A stretch of DNA of 64,000 nt, from positions 1 to 64,000 of the forward strand of contig CAJLRL010000011.1 of NCBI GenBank assembly GCA_905209075.1, in the 5' to 3' direction. This DNA is from an uncultured Lachnospiraceae bacterium (GTDB lineage Bacteria > Bacillota > Clostridia > Lachnospirales > Lachnospiraceae). Below the pieces are notes generated by a model that saw nothing but the letters and a program-made list of their open reading frames with translations, had not been told where the DNA came from and searched no databases. A program made the translations under genes and the position numbers. The first letter of the stretch is position 1; every line of letters begins with the position of its first letter. Shown in pieces: positions 33,689-43,448 of this stretch.

Positions 33689-35677
33689 ATGAAACGCAGT
33701 TCACACAAAAAAATAATTGCATATTCTCTTGCCGTATTTATTGCTTTTTGTGGTACTGCATGTTCATTTAATGATGTTTCTTTCTATTTTAAAAGTGACT
33801 CCGAAAAGCAGGAATACCTCTATAGATCGCCTAAATTCTGGGATGATGCTGTTGCAGCAGATAAAAGCGATAACCTGTCGCTTTTACACAATGTTGCATT
33901 TGAGGGTAAACCATATAACGACATACGCAATTTTGGCAATTATATACTTATGGTCGGTCAGGGAAGCTATAATACATCAATAATCGATGATGATGAAATT
34001 AAAATCGAATATTCATTTGATGTATATGACCCATGGCATAATGAAATAACTGCATCTTTATCGCACAATGATATTTCCTGCGACAGCTATGAGATCGTTG
34101 GAAATGAGCTTTGGTTAGTTTCATCTGACACCGGCAAAATATCCGTTTACGATACAAGCCTCAACCTTTTAGAAACAAAAAATGTATCTGCACTTGATAA
34201 GTTATCCGGCGTACCAGATTCTTTTGACAGCCTTTACTCACCTTCTGTCAGCTATTTATCTTTGGATAAAAAAAACGCTCTGATATCAGGTGTAAATCCT
34301 CAGAATTATAAATATCAGGTAGCAAGCGTTGACTTGTCCACCGGAAAGATAATCTCATCATATGATGGTCAGGGATTTGCGTCTGCTGCCGTTTCCGATA
34401 ATGGATTTGTTATAAAAACTGATTCATACAATGATATATGGACTTACCACACATCAGATAATAATGATTATTTTTTCAATCTTGCTAACCTGCAGAATAT
34501 AACGATCGCCAATGATTCCACCCTGCTTATACGTCAGGAAACTTCTCCAAAAGAGGATTCCAATGCAAACCACATTATCACAGGAACACATTTGGTGCCT
34601 GACAGTGGAGTGATTTCTTCTTTTTCATATGACATTGGCAATTTTTCACCGGACATGGATTCATTTTGTTCAACACACAGTGTTTATCTGCCCCAGTGCA
34701 ACTGTATGTTTTATCTGCTGTATACATCAGAATGTAATCCCCAGCTTTTAGTGTGGAATCTGGATAGTAGATCAAACAGTAAAGACATCACTGTTCCTGT
34801 ATATAGTTCGCTTGACGATATTATTTGTGCAATGATTAGTGACGGAACCTATGTTTCCGGGTACGAAAACAATTTTGGTGATACCATCACAAATATCCCT
34901 GATCCGGATAATTATGACTGGGGTGTACTTTCAGATGTTAACATAGCCGCAGATGCCCTTGAGCAGAAATACGGTATTTCCATCTATATAGGTCCGGAAG
35001 TTCCATCCAGGATCGACTGCTATGACATCTCTTCAAATACAAACGCACAGGATATCTCAGATGCCCTTGAGCACCTGAACCGTATACTAGCCTGCTATCC
35101 CGAGGATTTCTTTCTGCAGCTTTGTTATGGTGACATCCGAGGCATACGGATTTATCTTGCAGGAGATCTGGACAGCAGTACGGAAGGCACGATTCAGGAG
35201 GCAAGTGGTTTTGTAAGCAATATAAACAGTTATGATGTGATGGCATTAAATATCAATTACAGTTCGGACTGGGATTATACTGTCAACCATGAATTGTCAC
35301 ATCTGATCGACCAGAGACTTGATTTCATCAGTCAGTACAAATCCGACAGTGTTTTTTCTGAAGATAAATGGAATTCATACAACCCTGATGGTTTTTCATA
35401 TTTGGATTCATATGATGGATATACAGACAGTAAGCGCTACCGCAGAAATCAGGATTATTTCATTGATTCCTATGGTATAACTTATCCCACCGAAGACCGG
35501 GCAGAAATATTTGGAACTGCTATGGATGATTATCTTAACGGATTTACGGATGACCCAAATTTTGAGACCGATACACCGCTTTATTATAAGCTTTCATATT
35601 ATAGAAAATGCATACGGGATGGTTTTGATACAACGGGATGGCCTGATAAACTCCCATGGGAAAGTATTTTCGAATAA
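33689..35677 (+). CDS. lipoprotein with propeller-like region and HExxH metallopeptidase-like domain
   Basis: 662 residues; signal peptide with lipobox GTAC (Cys about 25). The first two thirds (about 60-400) consist of repeating beta strands with aromatic and Asp-rich loops, resembling a WD40/PQQ-like propeller. The C-terminal part has the zinc signature HELSH at 534-538 and, 68 residues on, RAEIF with Glu606, the layout of gluzincin-type metallopeptidases whose third ligand is Glu. I do not recognise the exact family. Strong GGGAGG ribosome site and a 16-base gap to malR imply cotranscription, so it may be involved in surface starch use or simply ride along. Confidence 0.75.
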   Translation: MKRSSHKKIIAYSLAVFIAFCGTACSFNDVSFYFKSDSEKQEYLYRSPKFWDDAVAADKSDNLSLLHNVAFEGKPYNDIRNFGNYILMVGQGSYNTSIIDDDEIKIEYSFDVYDPWHNEITASLSHNDISCDSYEIVGNELWLVSSDTGKISVYDTSLNLLETKNVSALDKLSGVPDSFDSLYSPSVSYLSLDKKNALISGVNPQNYKYQVASVDLSTGKIISSYDGQGFASAAVSDNGFVIKTDSYNDIWTYHTSDNNDYFFNLANLQNITIANDSTLLIRQETSPKEDSNANHIITGTHLVPDSGVISSFSYDIGNFSPDMDSFCSTHSVYLPQCNCMFYLLYTSECNPQLLVWNLDSRSNSKDITVPVYSSLDDIICAMISDGTYVSGYENNFGDTITNIPDPDNYDWGVLSDVNIAADALEQKYGISIYIGPEVPSRIDCYDISSNTNAQDISDALEHLNRILACYPEDFFLQLCYGDIRGIRIYLAGDLDSSTEGTIQEASGFVSNINSYDVMALNINYSSDWDYTVNHELSHLIDQRLDFISQYKSDSVFSEDKWNSYNPDGFSYLDSYDGYTDSKRYRRNQDYFIDSYGITYPTEDRAEIFGTAMDDYLNGFTDDPNFETDTPLYYKLSYYRKCIRDGFDTTGWPDKLPWESIFE

Positions 35678-35741
35678 GATCATCTTGTGCCGGTATGGCT
35701 TATACAATAGAATACTTAAAGGATTTGTAATAGATAATAAT

Positions 35742-35774
35742 AAAAAAGCTCCAGACAATGTCTGAAGCTTTTTT
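35742..35774. terminator. bidirectional intrinsic terminator
   Basis: AAAAAAGCT-CAGAC and GTCTG-AGCTTTTTT arms with one mismatch and a three-base loop. It ends malR-lipoprotein transcription on the plus strand and tRNA-Tyr on the minus strand. Confidence 0.92.
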
Positions 35775-35776
35775 AA

Positions 35777-35858
35777 TGGGCAGAGATGGATTCGAACCAT
35801 CGAAGCAAGTTGCAGCAGATTTACAGTCTGTCCCCTTTGGCCACTCGGGAATCTGCCC
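35777..35858 (-). tRNA. tRNA-Tyr (anticodon GTA)
   Basis: 82 bases with seven-base acceptor GGGCAGA/TCTGCCC, anticodon stem CAGACTGTAAATCTG with GTA at 35822-35824, a long variable arm as expected for bacterial tRNA-Tyr, and T-loop GGTTCGAATCC. The CCA end is not encoded, consistent with the cca gene in this window. Confidence 0.97.
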
Positions 35859-35877
35859 ATGTGATCAACACTTGTCT

Positions 35878-35906
35878 AGTATAGCACACTATTTACGCTC
35901 TGACAA
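35878..35906 (-). promoter_or_regulatory. promoter of tRNA-Tyr
   Basis: Minus-strand TTGTCA, 17-base spacer, TATACT, about 20 bases upstream of the tRNA 5' end. Confidence 0.8.
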
Positions 35907-35922
35907 GTGTTTTATCACGTTA

Positions 35923-36071
35923 TGTTACTGTTCACACCTAACAGTGTGACCAGCAACGATTACAGCCCATTTAAAGTGCCTCTACGAGGCAGGGGCTGTA
36001 ATCACTTTATGATCAGCACTATGGCGCATAGCTTGACAGCGCAGTGTCAAGCTTGCGTCTGAACAGTAACA
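35923..36071. repeat. multi-hairpin palindromic element bounded by inverted repeats
   Basis: An 11-base inverted repeat (TGTTACTGTTC at 35923-35933, its complement at 36061-36071) encloses three hairpins: TCACAC/GTGTGA near 35932-35949, GATTACAGCCC/GGGCTGTAATC near 35959-36001 with an inner TGCCTC/GAGGCA, and AGCTTGACA/TGTCAAGCT near 36029-36052. It ends three bases from the stop codon of the giant surface protein. Either a MITE-like insertion or a structured 3' UTR; no target duplication is evident. Confidence 0.7.
36023..36062. repeat. REP-like palindrome, copy 1
   Basis: 40 bases, matching 58833-58871 at about 36 positions. CGCA-AGCTTGACA pairs with TGTCAAGCT-TGCG across a six-base loop. 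Confidence 0.75.
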
Positions 36072-36074
36072 CTG

Positions 36075-39000
36075 CTATTTCACTTTCTTCTTAAGCCTGA
36101 TAAGCTTTCTCCTCCTAAAGAGCATAACCGATGGTGCTCCGACTGCAGCCGCTGCACCTCCTCCTACTACTCCGTAGAATAACGGCTTATTCTCGAAGAA
36201 CAGTATCAATGCATTTGAGGATACTGTTATCCCCTTATAGCTGTATGCTTTTACGTTTGTGCTTCCGTCTGCACCGATTGAGCAGTCTGCGCATAATACT
36301 GCCACCTGCTTATTGATTCCCTCCGGTATGCTGAATCTTATTTTTCCATCGTTTTTACTGAGGTAGTCTGTAAGCTCATCCCCACTGAGGTCTGATACGA
36401 CTTCCTCCTCATTTCCATCTGAGTCAAGGATCGTCACCTTCACCCTGCCAAGCTTTCCGCCGTCATCTTTAGGCATCAGTGTCACATCCCTTGATGTTCC
36501 CCTGTAGTTTCCGCCGTCTTCTATTCCGCTTACTGTAAACACCGGTGCAGTTTTGTCGATAATGAAGTCAACGTTTACATTTTTTAAGTCACTGTATGCA
36601 ACTGATGATGCTTTGTCCTCTGACTGTGCGACTATATTGTATTCTCCTTCATCCTCAAAAAGATCCCTGTCTATATGGTACTCATATCTGTTCCAGCTTT
36701 CATCCTGACCTGATCTTGCCACCGTATAATCAGTTCCCTCGTTAAGCTGCGTTCCGTTTAACAGTATACTGTAGTTTACAAGCGGATCTGCGTTTGTCTC
36801 CACAAGCACGATATCCTGTGTCTGTTCCTGTATGTAATGGTCATTTACCACTCCCATCGAATAATCATCAAGGGCAAATACCGATCCGTTCCTGTTTACT
36901 GAGAAATCCATAAGATCATCACCTGCCTGCAGGTTCAAAGTCTTTGCGTTTCCCTGTGCATCTGTTATGTTTACTGTATCATACACATTTCCCGCCTTGT
37001 CTGAGGCGCTGCATGTGAACGAATACATTCCGTCTTCCTCAAGGTTTCCATACTCGACTCTCTGGCCGTTTCCGATGGATGTTACATTTCCCTCAACTGT
37101 CTTCTTTACAAATTTTCCGTTTTCATATACAACTGCTGAAAGTACAGGTGTAAATGTGTCAAAGTTTGTGTCCATGCATTCGACCGCAAACCCTATGTTT
37201 CCCTGTGAGCTGTTTGCAGAGCCAGGTGTGATACCGCTTATGCTTACAGATGGTTTTGTAAGGTCTATGCAGAAGTTCTGGTTTGACAGGTCTTCAGCTT
37301 TGTTTCCTGCCTTGTCTGTGTATGACATTGCCCAGGTGTATACCGCATCCTTTGCAAACGTTATCGTTGCCGTATGTGTATCCCCGCTGTCTGACCAGCC
37401 GCTTATTGATGCTGTTTCTACGGCATTTCCGTTGTCCGCTGCACTCATTGTAAGCTGCATCCTGCTGCTTTCAAAGTTGTGTTCCGTGATGGTCACTGTC
37501 GCAGTCCTTGTCTCTTTGAAATAGTTTTCGTTCTGCGCATTGTTATTGTCATATGTGACAGCTATGACCGGAATCGTTTTGTCTATCGTAAACTTATCCG
37601 GTGCTGTAGAATTTCCGTAACTTACTCCGTCATTTCTGTTTCCTGCAGCATCTGTCATCGAAACATCAAATGTATAGTCTGCATCTGATCCATAGTAGAT
37701 CGTTGCATAATGCGTGATGTCATCTCCGTTTCCTGTTCCGTATGATGTGCTCCATCCGGAAAGTGAAGGTATGCCGCCCTCGCTTGATGTGATCACCGGA
37801 AGTACCTTTGTCTCGTCAAAGTTTCTTTCTGTGACCTTTATCGTCGCAGTTCTTGCCTCTTTGAAATATGCACCATCACCAAATGATGTATCCCCGTCAT
37901 TATTGTCATAGCTTACCTCGATCTGCGGGGATGTGATGTCAATCTTTAACGTATTTGTCGTGCTGTATACGTTTCCTGCATTATCTGTCGCTGTTACCTG
38001 TATCTGCACATCATTGCTGTTGTTGAATGCCGTATTTACCACGATTCCTGTGGATAGTTCTTTTTTAAGGCCGCTTATACTTTTTGCAGTGCCGGTGTAT
38101 TCGTAAAGGCTTCCTTCCTGTGTTGTCTCTCCAAGGTCTGCCACACGGTATGTTACACTCTTTATCCCTGATGACACGCCGCCCTGAACATCATCAGAAA
38201 CGCTTATGTTTACCGGAACATCCGATGTATAGATACCTGTGTCTGAATCCGGTATCTTCACACTGATCTTTGGCATCTGTGTGTCTGTCACAACTCCGTT
38301 AGTGCTTATATATGATGTGTTTCCCGAATAGTCAGTTATTTTAAGGTATACCATATAGTTTTTATCTGTTTTTTCTATGGATACACTATATGAGCCGTCA
38401 GACTTTACCCCTGTTATTTCTTTCCATGAGCTGATGCCTGCCATGTCTGTAAGCGCCCCATCATTTTCTGTGACATGATAGCTTATGCTTTTTACTTTCG
38501 AAAACGAGTCCCCGACTTTTCCTGATACTGTAAGCTTTCCCTTTGAGAATCGTGAGATCTCATATTTTTTGTTTGTGACAGCCTCTTTCCAGACTGTGTC
38601 CTCCCCGGCTGAAAGCCCGTTGTATTTTATGTCACCAAATGGGTTTACCGTATCAATGATGAAGCTGTCGGATTTTTTATCTGCTATCACAAATCCATCA
38701 TTTACATTGTCTGAAAGGTCTGTGACTTTCACATCGATCTTATATTTGTGGTCGTTTTTAAAAAATACCGGGATGGAAAATTCTGCGTCCCTTCCTGTAC
38801 CAAGTGTACTCCATCCGCCGACGCTTACACCGTCTGCTGTATTCTTTGTGACATCCACAGCTTCCTTCCCATCCTCAGATACAAGTATCTGTACCTTGTC
38901 CGGGTCAAAGAATGTATCATATTCTTTGACTGTGACAGTTGCACTTCTTTGTGTGTTGTAGTACTCTGTTTTGCCCACGATGCTGTATGCTTCCGGATCA

Positions 39001-42000
39001 GGCACACTTTCTGTGCCGTATGACACATAGACAACAGGCTCTTTTGTGTTGATCCTGAATTTATTGTCATTATCAAGGTGTACCATTGTCTCATTATCAG
39101 CCTCGTCAGTGACTTTTACATATACATCTATCCAGTCATCATTTACGAGATCTTTTGGGACTGTGATAGTTTTATTTATCTTATCATTTGTTCCTGCTTT
39201 GTCTTTTCCTTCAGGAAAGATCTCTTTCCATCCGTAAGCGTCTGTTTCTCCTGTTACTATTTTATAGCTTATTGATTTTACTCCTGAAAGGCTGTCCGAT
39301 GCCGTGATGTCAACATCCACATCTTTGTTGAAGTAATTGTTTGTTTTTCCCTCTTTTGTCTTTTTATTCAATGAAACCCCTGCATCCGGTTTCGTTGTGT
39401 CAACATTTACCTTTGAGTTTATCTGATTTACGTTTCCTGCAATGTCATAAACTAAAACCTTTAATGTAAGATCCTTATAGTCATAAAGATGGTCTTCCAC
39501 CATTGGGATCTCGATCTTTCCTGTGGCAGACATCGCGCCTTCCTTAAAGCCTTCAAAGCTTACCGCCTGGTCTTCTTTTCCTATGACACTTCCGCTGCCA
39601 TCTGTTATCGTGTATACAGCATTCTTTATCCCGCTTCCTGCATCTGATACATCAAGTGTGAACACGACTTTCTGGTTGTGCCATCCGTCTTTGTTTTCAC
39701 TGCTGTCTCCTGTAAGTTCTGCATCCGGTTTTGTCGTATCTACTTTTATTGTCTTTGAGGCTGTCCGGATATTTCCCGCTGCATCCTGCGTTGTTGTTGT
39801 TACGGCAAGTGCCCCACAGTCATACATCGGGCTGTCTGATTTTTTTATCACTATCGTACCTTGTACATTTTTGTTTCCCTTTTTGAAATCCTTAAGCTCT
39901 ACAGGCCTGTCCGCACCACCTATTATTGTTCCGTCCGGTGCTGTGATGGTATATGTGACGGATTCAATTCCGCTTGTCGCATCATATGCTGTTGTCTTAA
40001 ATGTGATGTCATCATTGTACCATCCGGCATCATTTGCCTCTGTTTCTGTTTCAATGTCCGCATCCGGTTCTGTCGTATCTATGCTTGTGTTCTTTACGAT
40101 CTCTGTCGTATTGTCTGCCATGTCCGTTATGCACACTGTGATGACAAGGTCGCTACAGTCAAATCTGTGGTCTTCTGCCGGAAGAACGATCTTTCCTGCC
40201 GCGCTGTTTTTTCCGGCTGCAAATCCCTCATCATAAACGATTTCTTCATTTTCTGCCAGAAGCTCATCATCATCGCTGTTTTTTACTGAATATGTGATCC
40301 TTCTGATACCTGATGTCCCGTCATATGCTGTTACCTTGTATGTCTTGTCTTCTGTTATCCACTCTGCTTCTGATGTATCCTCCACTTTTCCATCTGGTGC
40401 TTTTGTATCAAGTTTTACCGGTATGCTCCTTGTTTCCGATAAGTTTCCTGACATATCCTCCGCCGTGACGTTTACTGTCAGGCTTCCATCATTGGCATTG
40501 TCTTCCCCTGCCTGTATAGTGAAGTCTCCTGATACATCACATGAGTTTCCATCGTTTAATGTAAGCACACATTCATCTTCTTTAAATGTCTTCGTTCCGC
40601 ATGTGACTGTGTAACGTATTTTCTTAATTCCAGAAAGGTTATCAGATGCAGACACATTTATCTTTACATCTGACCGGTTCCACATGTCATCGTTTGGCTT
40701 TGTCTCATCAGATATGCTTACATTTTCTACTACAGGTACAGTCTCATCATACACAACTCCGTCCGAACTTATATACTTTGTGTTGTCGCAGTTATCTGTT
40801 ATTTTTACATATATGATAAATTTCCTGTCTTCCGCCGGGATCTGGCTTTTAAATGTGCCATCATCCCCGGTCTCAAGTTCATTCCACTTCCTGTCTGCCG
40901 ATGCAAGCTCTGTATCACTCAAGACTGTATCCGAATAAATGTATCCGGCATATTTTACTCCGCTTAACGGGTCGCCTGCCGAACCTTCTATGTATGTGAT
41001 CATATTTGAGTATACTGTATATGAAAGTTTTCCTTCTGTAAGTGCCCAGTCTTCCCATCTCCCAAAAAACACGCTCTCTCCGCTTTTTTTGTATCCTTTG
41101 AGTGAGAAATTTCCTGATGGGATCTCATTGTCTAAAAGGAAGGTAAGGCTTCTGCCGCCATTTACTTTGATGTCTGAAACCGTATTGGCATTTCCTGCCT
41201 TGTCTTCTGCTATGGCATAAATATAGTATGTGTGGCCGCAGTCAAAGCTTACGTCTATTGAATCATTATCCCACTCTCCGATCGTGACTCCGTCCAGTTT
41301 TTTATCTTTCTTTGTTATATCTGTTTCTTTTCCGCCATCTCTGCTTACAAAGATCTTTACCTTTTCCGGATCAAAGTTTGCGTCATCCACAGCTATCTGC
41401 ACTGTTTTTGCCCTGTTGTAATAATCCGTTGTTCCTGTGCTTGTGACAGGGGCAGTATCATTTCCCGGATCATCTCTGTCATAAAAAGCGACATTTACTT
41501 CTGGTGCGTCCGTGTCGATCGTGAATCTATGGTCTTCACTCAGACAGTTTGTATCAACATTTCCTGCCATATCTGTCACCATGACATAGACGTTTATCTT
41601 TTTTGTAAATCCTATTCCCTTATTTACAGTGATAGTTTTCTCAAAGCTTTCTGCCCCTGGTTTTTCGGAACTTCCTGCAAAGATCTCCACTGCATCGTCC
41701 CACTTCGGGGTTTCTTCCCCCTGCACAACAGCGTATTTAACAGACTGTAATCCCGAAAGTGAGTCCGCTGCGCTTATATTGACCACTACATCTTTATTGA
41801 AAAAACGGATTTTTTCAGCGAGCGAAACCTTTGTTTTGCCTGCTTCTGTATCGTTTTTTATCGTAATAGGTGTTTCTGTTGTAACGCTGTGTCCTGTATT
41901 ATCATAAACTGTTGCACTAAGCCTGAATCCATCTCCCTGGAATGTATCAGGGATTTTGATCGTTCCTTCTGACTTATCATAATCATTAGCGTAATTAATC

Positions 42001-43427
42001 TCCTCATTATCTACGAGGACTTTTCCATCAGCATCAAAAAGCTGATACTTTATTGCACTGATTCCGGAACCTTCATCATCCGCTGCTATGTTTACAGTTA
42101 CTTCTCCTTTGTTCCATCCATTTTCATTCGGTCTGCTTCCATCTGCGAAATCAAAGCTGTTTATTTTTGGATTTTCACTGTCGTACTCAAATGATATCAC
42201 AGCATCACCTGTCTCCACGGCGTCTGTAATCTTATCCCCGTCAAAGACACCTTTTCCTATCGTGACATTTATATCATTATGCCCCTGCTTTAAGCAAAGA
42301 TCCTCTGCACTTATCCCTTCACTGCTCCACTCTGAACCAGCATTGTCTTTAAGCTTTATTACATATCTGTTTCCGTCCTTGTTATCCTTACTTGGGACTA
42401 TACCGGATATTTTCGTGTAGATCCTGCCCTCATTCTTAAATGTATCACCATCGATCGTCCAGTAGTGTGAGTAATCGCTGTAGTCATATGGTACGATCTT
42501 TGTAGTGTAGGAAGTTTCGACTCCTTCATATTTATCTGTTGCTGGTGCCACAACCTTTACTGTGACCTCGCCGTATGTATCTTTGGCTTTCCACTGTCCA
42601 CTGGTTTCAAAACCTTTGAGCTTGTCAGCTAAGTCGGCGCTGTTTGCATCGTCAAAACTGTAGGTAATGGTTCCGTCATAGTCTGGATCATCGGAAGCAT
42701 ACGTTACCGTTCCATCCTGCTTTGTATAAATTTCAGCATCAGGGGTTCCACTTTTAACCACAAGATTATGTGAATTTTTTTTGACTGTTACATCTTTACT
42801 GACCAGCTTATAAACTTTACCATTCGAAGTGCCATCCGGCTTCTTTAACTCTTTGCTCAGGCAGGCTGTAATCGTGGTATTACCGGCAGACTTAAGATTT
42901 AACACGCCATCTTTTATCTCTGCAACATCAGTATTTGACGATGAAATATCCTCTGAAAATCCATCTGGTTTTTTCGGCTCTGTGTATGTTTCAATGGCAA
43001 GTCCACTCTGCCTTAACTCTAGGGTGCTTGGTATATTGCTGAAATCGTATATGGAAAATGGATCTTTTATGAGGGTGACTTCCATATCATCCTTTACTTT
43101 TTTAGGGATGAAAGTAGTTTCATACTCAAGATATCCGGCATAGGATATTTTTAGGGTGTATGGGGTTGTTTCCTCCAAATTACTTGCCTTTACAACATTT
43201 TTTTCTAATTCGTAATTATAATCACATTTAATATTTTCACTACTAATCTCACTGTCATTGCTGAACAACTGTATCTTTAAATCTTTTTTATCTAAAGATT
43301 CTCCTATATTACTAGCAATGATAATCTGAATGTCTTTATTATCTGCTTCTACAGTTGTAAAATTAGTTGGCAATATTGTAAACACCATCAATATCGCCAA
43401 TAGAAACGATTTAACTCGTCTTTTCAT
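36075..43427 (-). CDS. giant repetitive Ig-like-domain surface protein
   Basis: About 2450 residues. Signal peptide 1-29 (basic start, hydrophobic core, VEADN), then a first unit that resembles a carboxypeptidase-regulatory-like fold, then some fourteen tandem Ig-like units of 90-130 residues each opened by a D-T-x-x-P block (DTTKPDA, DTEAPEV, DETVPVV, DKTIPVI and so on) and containing S-G-I/V-x-x-V/I-x-Y, the pattern of bacterial Big-type adhesin repeats. The C-terminus is a membrane helix (GGAAAAVGAPSVMLF) and a basic tail RRRKLIRLKKKVK, without an LPxTG motif, so it is membrane- rather than sortase-anchored. GAGGAG eight bases before ATG 43427 sets the start. It follows the cell-wall-repeat gene by 15 bases and is probably cotranscribed. 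Role: probably adhesion or a surface scaffold. Confidence 0.85.
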   Translation of the reverse strand: MKRRVKSFLLAILMVFTILPTNFTTVEADNKDIQIIIASNIGESLDKKDLKIQLFSNDSEISSENIKCDYNYELEKNVVKASNLEETTPYTLKISYAGYLEYETTFIPKKVKDDMEVTLIKDPFSIYDFSNIPSTLELRQSGLAIETYTEPKKPDGFSEDISSSNTDVAEIKDGVLNLKSAGNTTITACLSKELKKPDGTSNGKVYKLVSKDVTVKKNSHNLVVKSGTPDAEIYTKQDGTVTYASDDPDYDGTITYSFDDANSADLADKLKGFETSGQWKAKDTYGEVTVKVVAPATDKYEGVETSYTTKIVPYDYSDYSHYWTIDGDTFKNEGRIYTKISGIVPSKDNKDGNRYVIKLKDNAGSEWSSEGISAEDLCLKQGHNDINVTIGKGVFDGDKITDAVETGDAVISFEYDSENPKINSFDFADGSRPNENGWNKGEVTVNIAADDEGSGISAIKYQLFDADGKVLVDNEEINYANDYDKSEGTIKIPDTFQGDGFRLSATVYDNTGHSVTTETPITIKNDTEAGKTKVSLAEKIRFFNKDVVVNISAADSLSGLQSVKYAVVQGEETPKWDDAVEIFAGSSEKPGAESFEKTITVNKGIGFTKKINVYVMVTDMAGNVDTNCLSEDHRFTIDTDAPEVNVAFYDRDDPGNDTAPVTSTGTTDYYNRAKTVQIAVDDANFDPEKVKIFVSRDGGKETDITKKDKKLDGVTIGEWDNDSIDVSFDCGHTYYIYAIAEDKAGNANTVSDIKVNGGRSLTFLLDNEIPSGNFSLKGYKKSGESVFFGRWEDWALTEGKLSYTVYSNMITYIEGSAGDPLSGVKYAGYIYSDTVLSDTELASADRKWNELETGDDGTFKSQIPAEDRKFIIYVKITDNCDNTKYISSDGVVYDETVPVVENVSISDETKPNDDMWNRSDVKINVSASDNLSGIKKIRYTVTCGTKTFKEDECVLTLNDGNSCDVSGDFTIQAGEDNANDGSLTVNVTAEDMSGNLSETRSIPVKLDTKAPDGKVEDTSEAEWITEDKTYKVTAYDGTSGIRRITYSVKNSDDDELLAENEEIVYDEGFAAGKNSAAGKIVLPAEDHRFDCSDLVITVCITDMADNTTEIVKNTSIDTTEPDADIETETEANDAGWYNDDITFKTTAYDATSGIESVTYTITAPDGTIIGGADRPVELKDFKKGNKNVQGTIVIKKSDSPMYDCGALAVTTTTQDAAGNIRTASKTIKVDTTKPDAELTGDSSENKDGWHNQKVVFTLDVSDAGSGIKNAVYTITDGSGSVIGKEDQAVSFEGFKEGAMSATGKIEIPMVEDHLYDYKDLTLKVLVYDIAGNVNQINSKVNVDTTKPDAGVSLNKKTKEGKTNNYFNKDVDVDITASDSLSGVKSISYKIVTGETDAYGWKEIFPEGKDKAGTNDKINKTITVPKDLVNDDWIDVYVKVTDEADNETMVHLDNDNKFRINTKEPVVYVSYGTESVPDPEAYSIVGKTEYYNTQRSATVTVKEYDTFFDPDKVQILVSEDGKEAVDVTKNTADGVSVGGWSTLGTGRDAEFSIPVFFKNDHKYKIDVKVTDLSDNVNDGFVIADKKSDSFIIDTVNPFGDIKYNGLSAGEDTVWKEAVTNKKYEISRFSKGKLTVSGKVGDSFSKVKSISYHVTENDGALTDMAGISSWKEITGVKSDGSYSVSIEKTDKNYMVYLKITDYSGNTSYISTNGVVTDTQMPKISVKIPDSDTGIYTSDVPVNISVSDDVQGGVSSGIKSVTYRVADLGETTQEGSLYEYTGTAKSISGLKKELSTGIVVNTAFNNSNDVQIQVTATDNAGNVYSTTNTLKIDITSPQIEVSYDNNDGDTSFGDGAYFKEARTATIKVTERNFDETKVLPVITSSEGGIPSLSGWSTSYGTGNGDDITHYATIYYGSDADYTFDVSMTDAAGNRNDGVSYGNSTAPDKFTIDKTIPVIAVTYDNNNAQNENYFKETRTATVTITEHNFESSRMQLTMSAADNGNAVETASISGWSDSGDTHTATITFAKDAVYTWAMSYTDKAGNKAEDLSNQNFCIDLTKPSVSISGITPGSANSSQGNIGFAVECMDTNFDTFTPVLSAVVYENGKFVKKTVEGNVTSIGNGQRVEYGNLEEDGMYSFTCSASDKAGNVYDTVNITDAQGNAKTLNLQAGDDLMDFSVNRNGSVFALDDYSMGVVNDHYIQEQTQDIVLVETNADPLVNYSILLNGTQLNEGTDYTVARSGQDESWNRYEYHIDRDLFEDEGEYNIVAQSEDKASSVAYSDLKNVNVDFIIDKTAPVFTVSGIEDGGNYRGTSRDVTLMPKDDGGKLGRVKVTILDSDGNEEEVVSDLSGDELTDYLSKNDGKIRFSIPEGINKQVAVLCADCSIGADGSTNVKAYSYKGITVSSNALILFFENKPLFYGVVGGGAAAAVGAPSVMLFRRRKLIRLKKKVK

Positions 43428-43448
43428 TTTCATTACTCCTCATTTTCT

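Noticed and set aside
36967..42420. Many plus-strand frames of 60-240 codons opposite the giant surface gene
   Set aside because: Shadows of a repetitive gene; low-complexity products without starts or signals.
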